From Lachnospiraceae bacterium (GTDB lineage Bacteria; Bacillota; Clostridia; Lachnospirales; Lachnospiraceae), in assembly GCA_014804645.1 (NCBI GenBank), contig JAAUZI010000025.1:13712-58906 (forward strand): a stretch of 45,195 bases of DNA, given 5' to 3'. The number at the start of each line of letters is the position of its first letter. Position 1 is the first letter of the stretch. Shown one piece after another: positions 33,044-41,937 of the stretch. The position numbers and the translations under genes were made by a program. Under the pieces are notes generated by a model, which saw only the letters and a list, made by a program, of their open reading frames with translations, did no database searches and was not told the DNA's origin.

Positions 33044-34678
33044 TTACTTGAAGAAAGCGTTTTCATTTTCCGAGTGCTCCCCTCCGGGGAATCCATGCTC
33101 TGGATGTTCGCCTTCCGGCATTTCCGGGCGCTCTCCCCTGTGGAATCCACCTTCCGACCATTCCCCTTCCGGCATCTCCGGGCGCTCTCCGCCCGGGAAT
33201 TCTCCTTCCGGGCGTCCCCCTCCGTGAAAGTCCCTATCGTGCATTCCACCGCCGAAACCTCCCGCTTCGGATCCTGTGCCGCAGATCAGCCCATCACTCA
33301 GCGTCACCTCCAGACTCTCCTCTCCCACGGTGACAGTGTAAGCACCTCCCAACACCAGCTGAGGGCAGCTGACCACCACAGAGTTAAAGGCTCCCTCCGA
33401 AGAGTAGGACAACAATTCTTCGCCGCCGGAGTCCCGCAGAGTCACCGTCGTCCCCGCCGCATAGTCGGAAGTGAAAGACAAGATGGAGCCCTGGGTTGAG
33501 GCGTCACCGAAATTCATGGCCATACCTCTGTTTCCCACCGCAATTATGCTGCCCCCTGTGATCTGCGCCGCCGTCTCGTAATCCAGTGCGCCGTTGGCCC
33601 CGCTCTCAGAGCCTGACACATAGACCTCGCCGCCGGAGATCGTCAGAGAACCGTTGGAATCCAGGCCGTCCCCCTTGGCATGTACATAGACCGTACCTCC
33701 TGTAATCTGTAGGACATGGTTTCTTCCCTCTCCCGCCGCGTTCACTCCGTCGTCCGTGGCGTACAGCCTGATGTTTCCGCCGGATATCTCCACATTGTCG
33801 CCCTCGATTCCCTCCGTGCTGGTGGATATCTGGATATCTCCCCCTGCGATTCTGACATCTCCATCCCCGTGGATACCATCATCTCCGGCCGTTATATGAA
33901 GGTCTCCTCCCTCAATCAGAACAGTACTTTCAGCGTTGATCCCATCTCCCTGGGAAGTAATCTGCACGTCGCCTCCCGCAATATAGACATATCCTTTCTT
34001 CCTCTCGGCGTCGCTATCGCTTTGTCCCCCACAGATGCCGCCCTTTCCTGACGTGATATGGAGCGTACCGCCGGCCACCCTGACGCTGTCTTTCCCGGAC
34101 AGTCCCTTTCCTTCCGCCGTCACTGTGATTAGGCCCCCTGTAATCTTCAGGTCGTCCTTGGACACGATTCCGTGCCCCTGCGCTGCATCTACCAAGAGAT
34201 TTCCGGTGCCGTTGACAACAAGGTCACTCTTTGCAAAGATCACCCCGTCGATATTGTTGCCGTCCAAAGCGGTATATCCGCCGCTCACAAGACTGTTTTC
34301 CGAGCCCTCGGCCAGAGTGATAAACACCTTGTCCGCCTCTTTCACATAGATGGCTGCATTGGCGCTGTTGTTGATCCGCACCCCGTCCAGCACCAGCTGC
34401 ACCTTGGCCGTCTCGCCCGCATCCACAAGTATCATGCCGTCCGTCAGACTGCCGCTTATGTGATATACTCCTTCCCCGGTAATTGTCACGTCTCCCTGGG
34501 AAAGCACGATCTCCTCCGCCTCAGCCTCCCTGTATTCCCCGCTCAAGTCGCGGTCCGTAAACATCTCCGATGACACAGGGATCTCCGCTCCGGCGTCCAC
34601 CTGCTCTCCACCCTCGCAGCCTGTCAGAACCATTGCGCTCAAGCAGACAATCGCTATTATAAAACCGATACGTTTCAT
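33044..34678 (-). CDS. Surface beta-helix lipoprotein, DUF4353 (carbohydrate-binding-domain) type
   Basis: A 544-aa lipoprotein with signal MKRIGFIIAIVCLSAMVLTGC (lipobox LTGC). The middle (residues about 60-450) is a right-handed beta-helix made of short turns such as GDVQITSQGDGINAESTVLIEGG and GNIRLYATDDGVNAAGEG. The tail (about 480-535) has tandem units around GERPEMPEGE, rich in Gly, Glu and His (DRDFHGGGRPEG, PEHGFPGGEHSE), a possible metal- or phosphate-binding surface. It is third in an operon after VTC and DUF4956, where such proteins recur. Probably a cell-surface partner of polyphosphate (inference). Confidence 0.88.
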   Translation of the reverse strand: MKRIGFIIAIVCLSAMVLTGCEGGEQVDAGAEIPVSSEMFTDRDLSGEYREAEAEEIVLSQGDVTITGEGVYHISGSLTDGMILVDAGETAKVQLVLDGVRINNSANAAIYVKEADKVFITLAEGSENSLVSGGYTALDGNNIDGVIFAKSDLVVNGTGNLLVDAAQGHGIVSKDDLKITGGLITVTAEGKGLSGKDSVRVAGGTLHITSGKGGICGGQSDSDAERKKGYVYIAGGDVQITSQGDGINAESTVLIEGGDLHITAGDDGIHGDGDVRIAGGDIQISTSTEGIEGDNVEISGGNIRLYATDDGVNAAGEGRNHVLQITGGTVYVHAKGDGLDSNGSLTISGGEVYVSGSESGANGALDYETAAQITGGSIIAVGNRGMAMNFGDASTQGSILSFTSDYAAGTTVTLRDSGGEELLSYSSEGAFNSVVVSCPQLVLGGAYTVTVGEESLEVTLSDGLICGTGSEAGGFGGGMHDRDFHGGGRPEGEFPGGERPEMPEGEWSEGGFHRGERPEMPEGEHPEHGFPGGEHSENENAFFK

Positions 34679-34694
34679 ATCCTCCGCCTTCCTC

Positions 34695-35387
34695 TCAAAG
34701 CTCACACGCAGTCTTCTCCTCATTGGAGACAGAAATCTCCAGATTGCCGTTTCTGCAGCGCAGCTTGTCTATCATCTCTTTCTCCACCTCCGCACCACGC
34801 AGCACAATATGATAAGTCAACTTAAACAGACTTCCCATATTGGCGGTCTTTACCTGTACCAGCTCGTGAGAGGAGGTGTAGCTGTCCAGTATCCCGTCAA
34901 ACACACCCGTGTAATCCAAATCCTCCGGTATCACGATATGCAACACCTTATAAAGTCTCTCCCTCCCGGCCCCAAAGCCCAGCCGGTTATAGAGAACTGT
35001 GACAGCGCTCAAAATCAAGGCAAACAACACCGCATAGCCCAGATATCCCATGCCTGCCATAAGCCCCGTACACATTGTGGAAAAAATGGCTCCGATCTCC
35101 CTTGCGGTACCGGGGACGGACCGAAAACGCACCAGGCTGAAAGCCCCCGCCACAGCCACACCGGCGCCCACATTGCCATTGACCATCATAATCACCACAC
35201 ACACGATTGCCGGGAGCATGGCGAGTGTCACCAAAAAACTCCTGGTATAACGGTTTTTGTATGTATGTGCGCCCGCAAGCAGCAGCCCGATAACCAGGGA
35301 TACTGCAACGCATAATAAAAAATGAGGAACCGAAATAATTCCGGCAGACTGTGAATCAAAAATTCCCTGAAACAAATTGTTAAGCAT
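34695..35387 (-). CDS. DUF4956 membrane protein
   Basis: A 230-aa integral membrane protein with four N-terminal hydrophobic segments and a soluble C-terminal domain of about 90 residues. The core AGAFSLVRFRSVPGTAREIGAIFSTMCTGLMAGMGYLGYA is the DUF4956 hallmark (conserved VRFRS/GTAREI). The family is almost always next to VTC polyphosphate polymerases and may be the membrane partner or export channel (inference). Its start overlaps the VTC stop by 8 nt; the stop lies 17 nt before the lipoprotein. Confidence 0.93.
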   Translation of the reverse strand: MLNNLFQGIFDSQSAGIISVPHFLLCVAVSLVIGLLLAGAHTYKNRYTRSFLVTLAMLPAIVCVVIMMVNGNVGAGVAVAGAFSLVRFRSVPGTAREIGAIFSTMCTGLMAGMGYLGYAVLFALILSAVTVLYNRLGFGAGRERLYKVLHIVIPEDLDYTGVFDGILDSYTSSHELVQVKTANMGSLFKLTYHIVLRGAEVEKEMIDKLRCRNGNLEISVSNEEKTACEL

Positions 35388-36096
35388 AAATAAGTTCTCC
35401 TCCCCCCTGCGTAAACATTTTTTGAAAAGCGTGACCGTACTTAGAATAGGAAGTCCTGTTGACCTTCTCCTTCGACAGCGCCCGGGCCATCCACATGGGT
35501 ATGCTCTCTGACGTCTTTATCTCCATCAAAACATATTCCGGCGGCAGCAGGGCCTCCCCATATACATCGCTGCCCAGAGACAGATCTTCTTCCCGGAACA
35601 AAATATTCTCATCGAAAGTCACCCTGAATCCAGTTTCCTCTACAGCCGCATAGGCCTCTCTGTCGTAGGATAGAAAGACTCTGGGTTTTATAGTCTGGTA
35701 GAATTGCAGGAAATAGTCGATTTCCTCCGCAATCTGCGTATGTACAGGCGCCTCGGCTCTGCCCGCCAGATATTCCATGGCCTGCCCTTCCTCCACATAG
35801 ATTCTCCGCTTGTAGACAACGGAATCATACTTCTTTTTCAGCTCCACAAACACCTTGTCTTCCGGCGCCGTCCGCTGATAACTTCTGACTCTCAGTTTCT
35901 CCTTGTAGGCTGGCTTGCCCAGCGAAGTGCGTATCAACCGATAATTGTCCGTGTCATAGTAGATATTGCGGACGGTACTCCTGCCGTACTGATCCGGCTC
36001 CATATATGGCTCTGCAGCCCGCAGGATTCTCTCCTTCTGCTCCCTTGTCAGCAGATACTTTATCTCATACCGCTTGAAAATCATTTGCATATCCAT
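35380..36096 (-). CDS. VTC-domain polyphosphate polymerase
   Basis: A 238-aa protein of the VTC/TTM fold, which makes polyphosphate from ATP in the tunnel. Tunnel residues are in place: KRYEIKYLL (7-16), YYDTDNYRLIR, KEKLRVRSY (66-73), FVELKKKYDSVVYKRR with the metal Glu85, PRVFLSYDREAY, FRVTFDENI, LMEIKT with Glu192 and the last KYG. An active enzyme is predicted. It lacks the SPX and membrane parts of the yeast protein, as bacterial forms do. It is the first gene of the VTC-DUF4956-lipoprotein operon, divergent from a two-component system. Confidence 0.93.
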   Translation of the reverse strand: MDMQMIFKRYEIKYLLTREQKERILRAAEPYMEPDQYGRSTVRNIYYDTDNYRLIRTSLGKPAYKEKLRVRSYQRTAPEDKVFVELKKKYDSVVYKRRIYVEEGQAMEYLAGRAEAPVHTQIAEEIDYFLQFYQTIKPRVFLSYDREAYAAVEETGFRVTFDENILFREEDLSLGSDVYGEALLPPEYVLMEIKTSESIPMWMARALSKEKVNRTSYSKYGHAFQKMFTQGGGELIYA

Positions 36097-36166
36097 GGCA
36101 TTGTCACTCCGTCTATCTATAATTCATGGTCAGTCCCATGTCCTGTAAATCCATTTTATCAGTTTA

Positions 36167-36184
36167 ACCTAAAATCTACCTAAA
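36167..36184. promoter_or_regulatory. Predicted OmpR-type response-regulator binding site
   Basis: ACCTAAA occurs twice (36167-36173 and 36178-36184), 11 bp apart, the direct-repeat spacing bound by OmpR/PhoB-type dimers. It abuts the -35 box of the response-regulator promoter and lies upstream of the divergent VTC operon. The rest of 36097-36297 holds that promoter and no gene. Confidence 0.6.
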
Positions 36185-36188
36185 TGAT

Positions 36189-36218
36189 TTGTGAATACTT
36201 TGTGTTTTATGATATACT
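36189..36218 (+). promoter_or_regulatory. Promoter of the two-component system
   Basis: TTGTGA (36189-36194), 18 bp, TATACT (36213-36218). The leader of about 75 nt is GC-rich. Confidence 0.65.
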
Positions 36219-36297
36219 GATACCGTAAGCCCGCCCCGGCGAGTATTTTTGATCTGCTTTTCGGAAACGCGGGAAATTCATTTCACAGGAGATCATT

Positions 36298-36999
36298 ATG
36301 AAACTGCTGATCGCGGAGGACGACGCCGACATCACCAAAGCTTTGAAGGCGCTTTTTGAACACAACAATTACACTGTGGATGCCGTTGCCAACGGCAGTG
36401 CTGCCTACGATTATGCGGTGACAGGCGATTATGACGGCATTGTACTGGACATTATGATGCCGGGCATGGACGGACTGGAGATGCTGCGGCGGCTGCGTAC
36501 TGCAGGGATAACCACACCCGTGCTGCTCCTGACCGCCAAAAGCGACATAGAGGACCGTGTACAGGGCTTGGACGCCGGTGCGGACGACTATCTCCCTAAA
36601 CCCTTTGCCGCCAGCGAATTGCTGGCAAGAGTGCGGGCAATGCTGCGCAGAAAGGACAATTACCAGGGAGACGTGCTTGAGTTTCAGGGGCTGAGACTGA
36701 ACCTGGCAACCTTTGAACTGGGTTTCGGTCAGACAAATGTACAGTTAGCTGGCAGAGAATTTCAGATGATGCAGCTCCTGATGCAGTCTCCCGGCGTCAT
36801 AATCTCCACAGAGCAGTTCATGGAGAAAATCTGGGGCTGGGACTCCGAAGTGGAAGTGAGCGTAGTCTGGGTATATGTCTCCAATCTGCGCAAAAAAATA
36901 GATAAAATAAAGGCCCCTGTCAGTATCAGGGCCGTGAGAGGCGTAGGTTACTGTCTGTGTCCCCCCGAACAAAATACCGCCAAGTCAGAGAGAGAATGA
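36298..36999 (+). CDS. OmpR/PhoB-family response regulator
   Basis: A 233-aa regulator. The receiver domain has acidic pair EDD (7-9), phospho-acceptor Asp51 (VLDIMMPGMDG), Thr in LLLTAKS and Lys in DDYLPKPF. The C-terminal winged helix has FQMMQLLMQSPGVIISTEQFMEKIWG and VWVYVSNLRKKIDKI, ending in VRGVGYCL. The kinase follows after 10 nt. Target genes probably include the divergent VTC operon, given the direct repeat between them. Confidence 0.96.
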   Translation: MKLLIAEDDADITKALKALFEHNNYTVDAVANGSAAYDYAVTGDYDGIVLDIMMPGMDGLEMLRRLRTAGITTPVLLLTAKSDIEDRVQGLDAGADDYLPKPFAASELLARVRAMLRRKDNYQGDVLEFQGLRLNLATFELGFGQTNVQLAGREFQMMQLLMQSPGVIISTEQFMEKIWGWDSEVEVSVVWVYVSNLRKKIDKIKAPVSIRAVRGVGYCLCPPEQNTAKSERE

Positions 37000-37009
37000 G
37001 GAAAACCGC

Positions 37010-38296
37010 ATGATACGCCAATTACAGAGAAAATTTATTTCTATCACTGCCGCCGCTCTCTTTTCCATAATCCTGCTGGTGATGGTGGCTATCAACGGCC
37101 TGTTTTTCTATCAGACCGACAAAATGTTAGAATCCCGCTTGGCTCAAATAATGACTTGGCAGAGCAGCCCCATGTCAAGGCCCACAGCCCCGGAACAGGT
37201 TTCAGAGCCCTGGGCGGATCACTCTGACGGGCCTCCTCCCCCGCACCGACCCGGAAACGACAGAACGAGGCCACTGCTTGAGGGGCGGCTGGACATTCGG
37301 CCGAACGGATGCCTGATCTGTCTGAATGAAGACGGCTCCATTCGAGAAATCCGCCAGGATGGCGCCGGGATTTACTCCACTGAGGAACTTTCCGGAATCA
37401 TCGCCGATATTTTATCCACCAAAAAGATTTCCGGCTGGCATCAATATTACAAATTTCGCCTGGAAACCATAAAAACCGGAGAATCCACGGAGGTTGTCGT
37501 CGGACTGCTCAATGCCTCCGACAGTCTGTACTCTATCTTTTCCGTGATACTGATTTCCGCCGTCATCGGACTGACCAGCTTTCTTCTGGTGCTGCTCATC
37601 GTGATTCTGGCCTCCAAGCGGGCGGTGAAACCTATTGCGGAGAGTTATATCCGGCAGAAACAATTCGTCACCGATGCGGGACATGAACTAAAAACGCCCC
37701 TCACCGTCATTTCCGCCGACAATGAACTGCTGCGAATACTCTGCGGCGACAACGAATGGTCGGACGGCATTGACCGCCAGGTGACAAAAATGAACGGCCT
37801 CGTACAGAACCTGATTGCGCTGGCCAAAATGGACGAGGAGCAAAAGCCTGTCTTTGCCTCCTTTAACCTAAGCGACGCCGTCTACGACACCGTCATGCCC
37901 TTTGAGAATCTGATTCTCTCCCGGGAAAAATATATCACCGTTGACATTGCGGAGAACATTTTCTATACCGGCGATGAATCCCGGCTGCGCCAGATGGTCT
38001 CCATCCTCATGGACAATGCCGCAAAATATTGTGATGAAAAAGGCGCCATATCCGTCTGTCTGCGGGCGGACCGATTGATACGCCTGCAGATAAGCAACGA
38101 CTATGACGCTGTAAATACCTGTGATCTGGAACAGATCTTTCAACGATTCTACCGCACCGACAAGGCCAGAACCCCCGACGGGAGCTATGGTCTGGGACTG
38201 TCCATAGCCAAGTCCATCGTCGCATATCACAAGGGCACGATCCATGCCCGAGCGCTGGGCCATGACAGGATCATGTTCGAGGTGCTGCTGCGCTGA
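37010..38296 (+). CDS. Sensor histidine kinase
   Basis: A 428-aa membrane kinase. TM1 (residues about 12-33), an extracytoplasmic part of about 130 residues with a Pro-rich stretch (DGPPPPHRPGND), TM2 (about 178-203), then a HisKA domain with the phospho-acceptor in GHELKTPLTVI (His225), the N box LMDNAAKYCDEK, and the G2 box GSYGLGLSIAKSIVAYHKG. There is no obvious HAMP domain; the second TM leads into the kinase via SKRAVKPIAESY. Co-transcribed with the response regulator. Confidence 0.95.
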   Translation: MIRQLQRKFISITAAALFSIILLVMVAINGLFFYQTDKMLESRLAQIMTWQSSPMSRPTAPEQVSEPWADHSDGPPPPHRPGNDRTRPLLEGRLDIRPNGCLICLNEDGSIREIRQDGAGIYSTEELSGIIADILSTKKISGWHQYYKFRLETIKTGESTEVVVGLLNASDSLYSIFSVILISAVIGLTSFLLVLLIVILASKRAVKPIAESYIRQKQFVTDAGHELKTPLTVISADNELLRILCGDNEWSDGIDRQVTKMNGLVQNLIALAKMDEEQKPVFASFNLSDAVYDTVMPFENLILSREKYITVDIAENIFYTGDESRLRQMVSILMDNAAKYCDEKGAISVCLRADRLIRLQISNDYDAVNTCDLEQIFQRFYRTDKARTPDGSYGLGLSIAKSIVAYHKGTIHARALGHDRIMFEVLLR

Positions 38297-38317
38297 GTTC
38301 CATGCCAAAGCCCCGCG

Positions 38318-39418
38318 CTATTTCACGATCCCGTTGGCCAGCAGCGCCTCTCTCCACACCTTGTACGCCTTGGCCTGCAGATGTAGACCATCTCTGGCCT
38401 GACTCGAATTGAGGTTGCCCGCCGCATCGGTAAAAAAGACATTCAGATCCAGATAGAAAATGTTCTCGCCGTCCGCCAACTCGGCCAGCTCGGCATTGCG
38501 CTCCCGAATCTCATCGTTGTTGATTTTTGGATGCTCGGCAGTATAGGCGGAGGTCACTGCCAGAATAGACTGCATCACAATGTTGGCGTCCGGCTGTTTC
38601 TCCTGCAAATGACTGAGCAGGGAGCTGTAGGACGACAGGTAACTCTTTCGCTTGCTCCCCATATCGTTGACACCCAGCATGATATAGATCGCATCGTACT
38701 GCCTTGCATCCAGCAGGGCGTCCAGTGTGACGCCGTTCATACTCTTGGTGAGGGCTTCGCTTGCCCCCATGCCGTTTATACAGAAAAAGGTGGCATTACT
38801 CAGAGAACCGTACATGGAGAGTCCCACCGTCAGGGAGTCTCCGATAAAAAGCACATTGTCATAGTAGGTCTTGTCCACCGCCGCAAAGCTCCCCACGGAC
38901 TGGGTGATATCCAATTTCACCGGCTCCTCGGCAAGATAGTCGTTGGAGGCATATCCCACAGTGCCGTAATAGTCAATGCGGTACCACCCCGTCTCATTAC
39001 ATCTGCCCGTCACCTTGACCTCCTGGTTCCGGTACAGTCCGCCGATGCGCTCTCCATCAACAGAGGGCTGATTGCGCACCCGCAGAGAGGTCTGGGCATA
39101 GAGGGTTCCGTCCAGCTCTGTGTAAGTGTACGGATCCGGCTCCTCCTCCGGCTCGCTCCCCGAAGGCACCTCCTCCTGGGGCACAGTCTCCTCAGGCTCC
39201 GAAGGCACCTCCTCCTGGTCAGGCAAGAGTTCCTCCGTCTCTATCTCCTTAGCCGTGTAGGCCATGCCGCCGTCCTCTGCGTCCACCGAAGGGGAAAAGA
39301 AAAGCCAAAAACACAGTACTGCAAGCAGAGCAAAAGTGGCAATGGACAGCGCGCCTATTGTCATACCCAAAATATGTTTATTGATTTGCCACTTCCTTGT
39401 CACCGTTCCCTTTGCCAT
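38318..39418 (-). CDS. Membrane-anchored SH3b-GDSL/SGNH hydrolase
   Basis: A 366-aa protein with one N-terminal transmembrane segment, an acidic Pro/Glu linker (residues about 60-100), a bacterial SH3 domain (TSLRVRNQPSVDGERIGGLYRNQEVKVTG, then WYRIDYYGTVGYASNDYL) and an SGNH esterase domain: FIGDSLTVG (Ser block), NGMGAS, MLGVND (Asn block) and DGLHLQ (Asp-His). Probably an extracellular O-deacetylase acting on wall polysaccharide; substrate inferred. The start at 39418 (MAKGTVTRK) has AGAGGGAA upstream. Confidence 0.9.
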   Translation of the reverse strand: MAKGTVTRKWQINKHILGMTIGALSIATFALLAVLCFWLFFSPSVDAEDGGMAYTAKEIETEELLPDQEEVPSEPEETVPQEEVPSGSEPEEEPDPYTYTELDGTLYAQTSLRVRNQPSVDGERIGGLYRNQEVKVTGRCNETGWYRIDYYGTVGYASNDYLAEEPVKLDITQSVGSFAAVDKTYYDNVLFIGDSLTVGLSMYGSLSNATFFCINGMGASEALTKSMNGVTLDALLDARQYDAIYIMLGVNDMGSKRKSYLSSYSSLLSHLQEKQPDANIVMQSILAVTSAYTAEHPKINNDEIRERNAELAELADGENIFYLDLNVFFTDAAGNLNSSQARDGLHLQAKAYKVWREALLANGIVK

Positions 39419-39469
39419 TGTTCCCTCTTTCCTGCATATCGCCGGCAGCTTGTCTTCTTTTTTCCACAT

Positions 39470-39498
39470 ATTATACTCTTTAACTTGTCCCGCCGCAA
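39470..39498 (-). promoter_or_regulatory. Promoter of the SH3b-GDSL gene
   Basis: TTGCGG (39493-39498), 17 bp, TATAAT (39470-39475). Confidence 0.7.
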
Positions 39499-39532
39499 CA
39501 ATCTTTTGTATAAAAAGACCGCAAAAACTGAC

Positions 39533-39569
39533 AAAAAGGCCGCATACCCAAGGGGTTGCAGCCCTTTTT
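39533..39569 (-). terminator. Terminator of the RloAB/COG3044 transcript
   Basis: AAAAAGG-GCTGCA pairs with TGC-GGCCTTTTT (39569-39557 with 39544-39533, minus strand), two bases after the stop codon and followed by U-rich DNA. Confidence 0.75.
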
Positions 39570-39571
39570 CT

Positions 39572-41281
39572 CTATATTCGCACCAATTCCCGGCAGCGGT
39601 TCAGAGCCGCATACAGCTCCTGGCGGCGGGGCATGGCCAGATTGCCAGGCAGGCTCTCCCGCCCCGGGCAGAAGGCGGCAAAACCATTTTTTTCCACCTC
39701 CTCATACAGGGCCTCCACTGTCTGCTGCATGGTCTTTCGACCATCGAAACTCCGGCATTTCATATGTTTGAGCATATGGGACAGAGCCGTGAGCTGCTCA
39801 CTGTCCGCCAGCTGCTCCACATAGCGCATGTCCACAGTCTCTTTATTGATGGAAAAACCGTCCAGCCCCATGGTTTTCATCTTGATACGGTCATCTTTGG
39901 CAAAGGCCTGGTCCGCCTTGATCACCCTGTGGAAATCCGGCTTTCCTGCCTCAGGAGCGCTCCCCAGCGTATAGGGGAACTGCTCCGCCTCCTTTTTCGC
40001 CAGAGCCGTGATCTCCACCGGGCGGTACCTGTTCATCTGCAATATGCAGTCCGCCTTGTGAAAGTAGGAGCCGCAGCTGCCCGCCACCAGAATCGTAGAG
40101 ATACCGTAGTCCTCATACAGCTCCCTAACCCGATCAATAAAGGGGATAATGGGCTCCATATCCCGGCTCACCACTCGCTGCATCAGCTCATCCCGAATCA
40201 TAAAATTGGTGGCGCTGGTATCCTCATCGATCAGAAATACCTTTGCCCCCATCTCCACAGCCTCTACCGTAGCAGCTGCCTGGGAAGTGCTGCCGCTGGC
40301 GTCCTCCGTGTAGAAGTGACTGGTGTCCTTACCTCCCGGCAGGTTGCGGATAAACATGGAGATATCCACCTGCTGAATGCTCCTACCGTCCTCCGCCCGC
40401 AATTTCATGGCGCTGTCATCCGTCAACACATACTCCCTGCCGTCCCCGGCAATATGGTCGTAGACGCCCTTTTCCAGCGCCTCCAGCAAAGTAGACTTGC
40501 CGTGATAGCCGCCGCCCACGATCAGCGTCACTCCCTTGCGTATACCCATACCTCTGAGTTCACCCCTGTGGGGTAGCTTCAGAGTCACTGCCATCTCCTG
40601 AGGGCTTTCAAAAGCCACCGCATCCTTCATGGGCTGGGCCGATACGCCGGATTTGCGAGGCAGAACGGCGCCGTCCGCCACAAACGCCACCAGCTCTCTC
40701 TCCTTTAACTGCTGCCGGATATAGAGCTGATCATCCGCCAGATAAAGCACTCTCTCCAGGCTCTCCTTAGGGCAGGAGGCCGCCAGCAGAGTCTGTTTCA
40801 CGCACACCGGAAGAAAGTCAAACAGGATTTTGACCAGCTCCCCCGCATTGATGGTGCGCCCGTTGGCCGGAAAACCGACCTCCATACGGATCGTGACCTG
40901 GCCGTCGGTGGGATTAACTGTGCAGGCGCTGCGCTCCAATATCTCCTGTCCCGGCTGGCTGATACCCAGAAGGCCGCTTTTGCCGGAGCCTTTGGCCTTA
41001 AAGGAATATTCCCGTATCTTGGCGGACATACGCCTGAGCAGATAGTCTTGAAACGCAATGCGTCTGTGTTTTTGCTCATAACAGCCTCTGTCAAATCCCG
41101 CCACTTTGCCCGGCACGATCAGGCTCACCTTGGAGGGCGCCGCAAACGGGTCTCCCTGCACATGGTCAATGGACAGCACATATTGCTGGAACTGGTACTG
41201 CCCCCGGGTGTCCTTGTAAGCCGGATAGCTCCTGTGGTCAATCTGTCGTAGTAATGTCTGTAGTTCTGCTGCTGATTTCAT
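39572..41281 (-). CDS. COG3044 predicted ATPase (ABC_ATPase family)
   Basis: A 569-aa cytoplasmic P-loop ATPase of a conserved but uncharacterised family. Walker A GGGYHGKSTLL at about 255-265; Walker B VFLIDEDTSATNFMIRD; then ILVAGSCGSYF and the Lys/Arg-rich block ALAKKEAEQFP typical of the family. It has no membrane partner. The start at 41281 (MKSAAELQ) has AGGAGAAGG upstream, within the short 11-nt gap after RloB. It is downstream of rloA and rloB in the same direction, so it may be co-expressed with them, though it often stands alone in other genomes. Confidence 0.88.
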   Translation of the reverse strand: MKSAAELQTLLRQIDHRSYPAYKDTRGQYQFQQYVLSIDHVQGDPFAAPSKVSLIVPGKVAGFDRGCYEQKHRRIAFQDYLLRRMSAKIREYSFKAKGSGKSGLLGISQPGQEILERSACTVNPTDGQVTIRMEVGFPANGRTINAGELVKILFDFLPVCVKQTLLAASCPKESLERVLYLADDQLYIRQQLKERELVAFVADGAVLPRKSGVSAQPMKDAVAFESPQEMAVTLKLPHRGELRGMGIRKGVTLIVGGGYHGKSTLLEALEKGVYDHIAGDGREYVLTDDSAMKLRAEDGRSIQQVDISMFIRNLPGGKDTSHFYTEDASGSTSQAAATVEAVEMGAKVFLIDEDTSATNFMIRDELMQRVVSRDMEPIIPFIDRVRELYEDYGISTILVAGSCGSYFHKADCILQMNRYRPVEITALAKKEAEQFPYTLGSAPEAGKPDFHRVIKADQAFAKDDRIKMKTMGLDGFSINKETVDMRYVEQLADSEQLTALSHMLKHMKCRSFDGRKTMQQTVEALYEEVEKNGFAAFCPGRESLPGNLAMPRRQELYAALNRCRELVRI

Positions 41282-41292
41282 AATCCTTCTCC

Positions 41293-41937
41293 TCACCAAT
41301 CAATCACTTCATAAAGCTCATTAATATTTGAGCCTCTCTCGCTTTCATGCTCCCACATAATATCCGTATGGGAGATTTTGATTTCAAAGCTTGTTTTGTT
41401 TATCCGGTAATGGTTTACAACTATTTTTTCCCGCAATCCGTCCAACATCCGCTTATATGAATTACCCTTTGCGTTCAGGTAGCTATATACCTCCCGCATG
41501 GACTTAAACCTCTCTATGCTGCCAAAGCCCAGCGTCTGCTCTATGTATCTTTTTACATCCTGTCCATGATAGCTCTCTATATGCAAACATGCGATATACT
41601 CAAAATCCGGATTGTTCAGGATCAGGAAATGCGGTATTTTCTTGCTGCTGTTCTGCAATTTGCAATACTCTATAAGTTCCATCAATTTAGGCCGCTCTCC
41701 CGGATGCTTTTTCGCCCTGTCAAAATCAATAATAATGAACTTAGCCAGGCAGTTATTGCTTGCCTCCTTCCTGATTTCCTCCAGGAAACTCGCATATCCT
41801 CCACCCTGCATATTAATCGGCTTAAGCGCCAGTTCCACACCTTGCTTAAGCCGCATTGCGTCAATGTAATTGTATTCCGTGTCCCCCTCGCAGAAAACTA
41901 CAAACTTTTTCCGCAGTTCTCTCTTTGGTCTACTCAA
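41293..41937 (-). CDS. rloB: RloB-family Toprim-like protein
   Basis: A 214-aa predicted nuclease component. VFCEGDTEYNY at the N-terminus carries the Toprim-like Glu, FIIIDFDRAKKHPGE the DxD-like acidic strand, and FLILNNPDFEYIACLHIE is the RloB hallmark. The start is TTG at 41937, with AGGAGG 8 nt upstream inside rloA; it overlaps the rloA stop by 8 nt, so translation is coupled. RloA-RloB pairs are ATPase plus Toprim modules linked to restriction loci and to the AbiL abortive-infection system (family knowledge). Confidence 0.9.
   Translation of the reverse strand: MSRPKRELRKKFVVFCEGDTEYNYIDAMRLKQGVELALKPINMQGGGYASFLEEIRKEASNNCLAKFIIIDFDRAKKHPGERPKLMELIEYCKLQNSSKKIPHFLILNNPDFEYIACLHIESYHGQDVKRYIEQTLGFGSIERFKSMREVYSYLNAKGNSYKRMLDGLREKIVVNHYRINKTSFEIKISHTDIMWEHESERGSNINELYEVIDW

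Noticed and set aside
31983..33227. 414-codon plus-strand open frame
   Set aside because: Antisense to metY, with a tail antisense to the lipoprotein repeats.
38531..40576. 681-codon plus-strand open frame across two minus-strand genes
   Set aside because: It is antisense to the GDSL hydrolase and COG3044 ATPase, which both have full domain motifs; it is His/Gln/Leu-rich nonsense without ribosome site.
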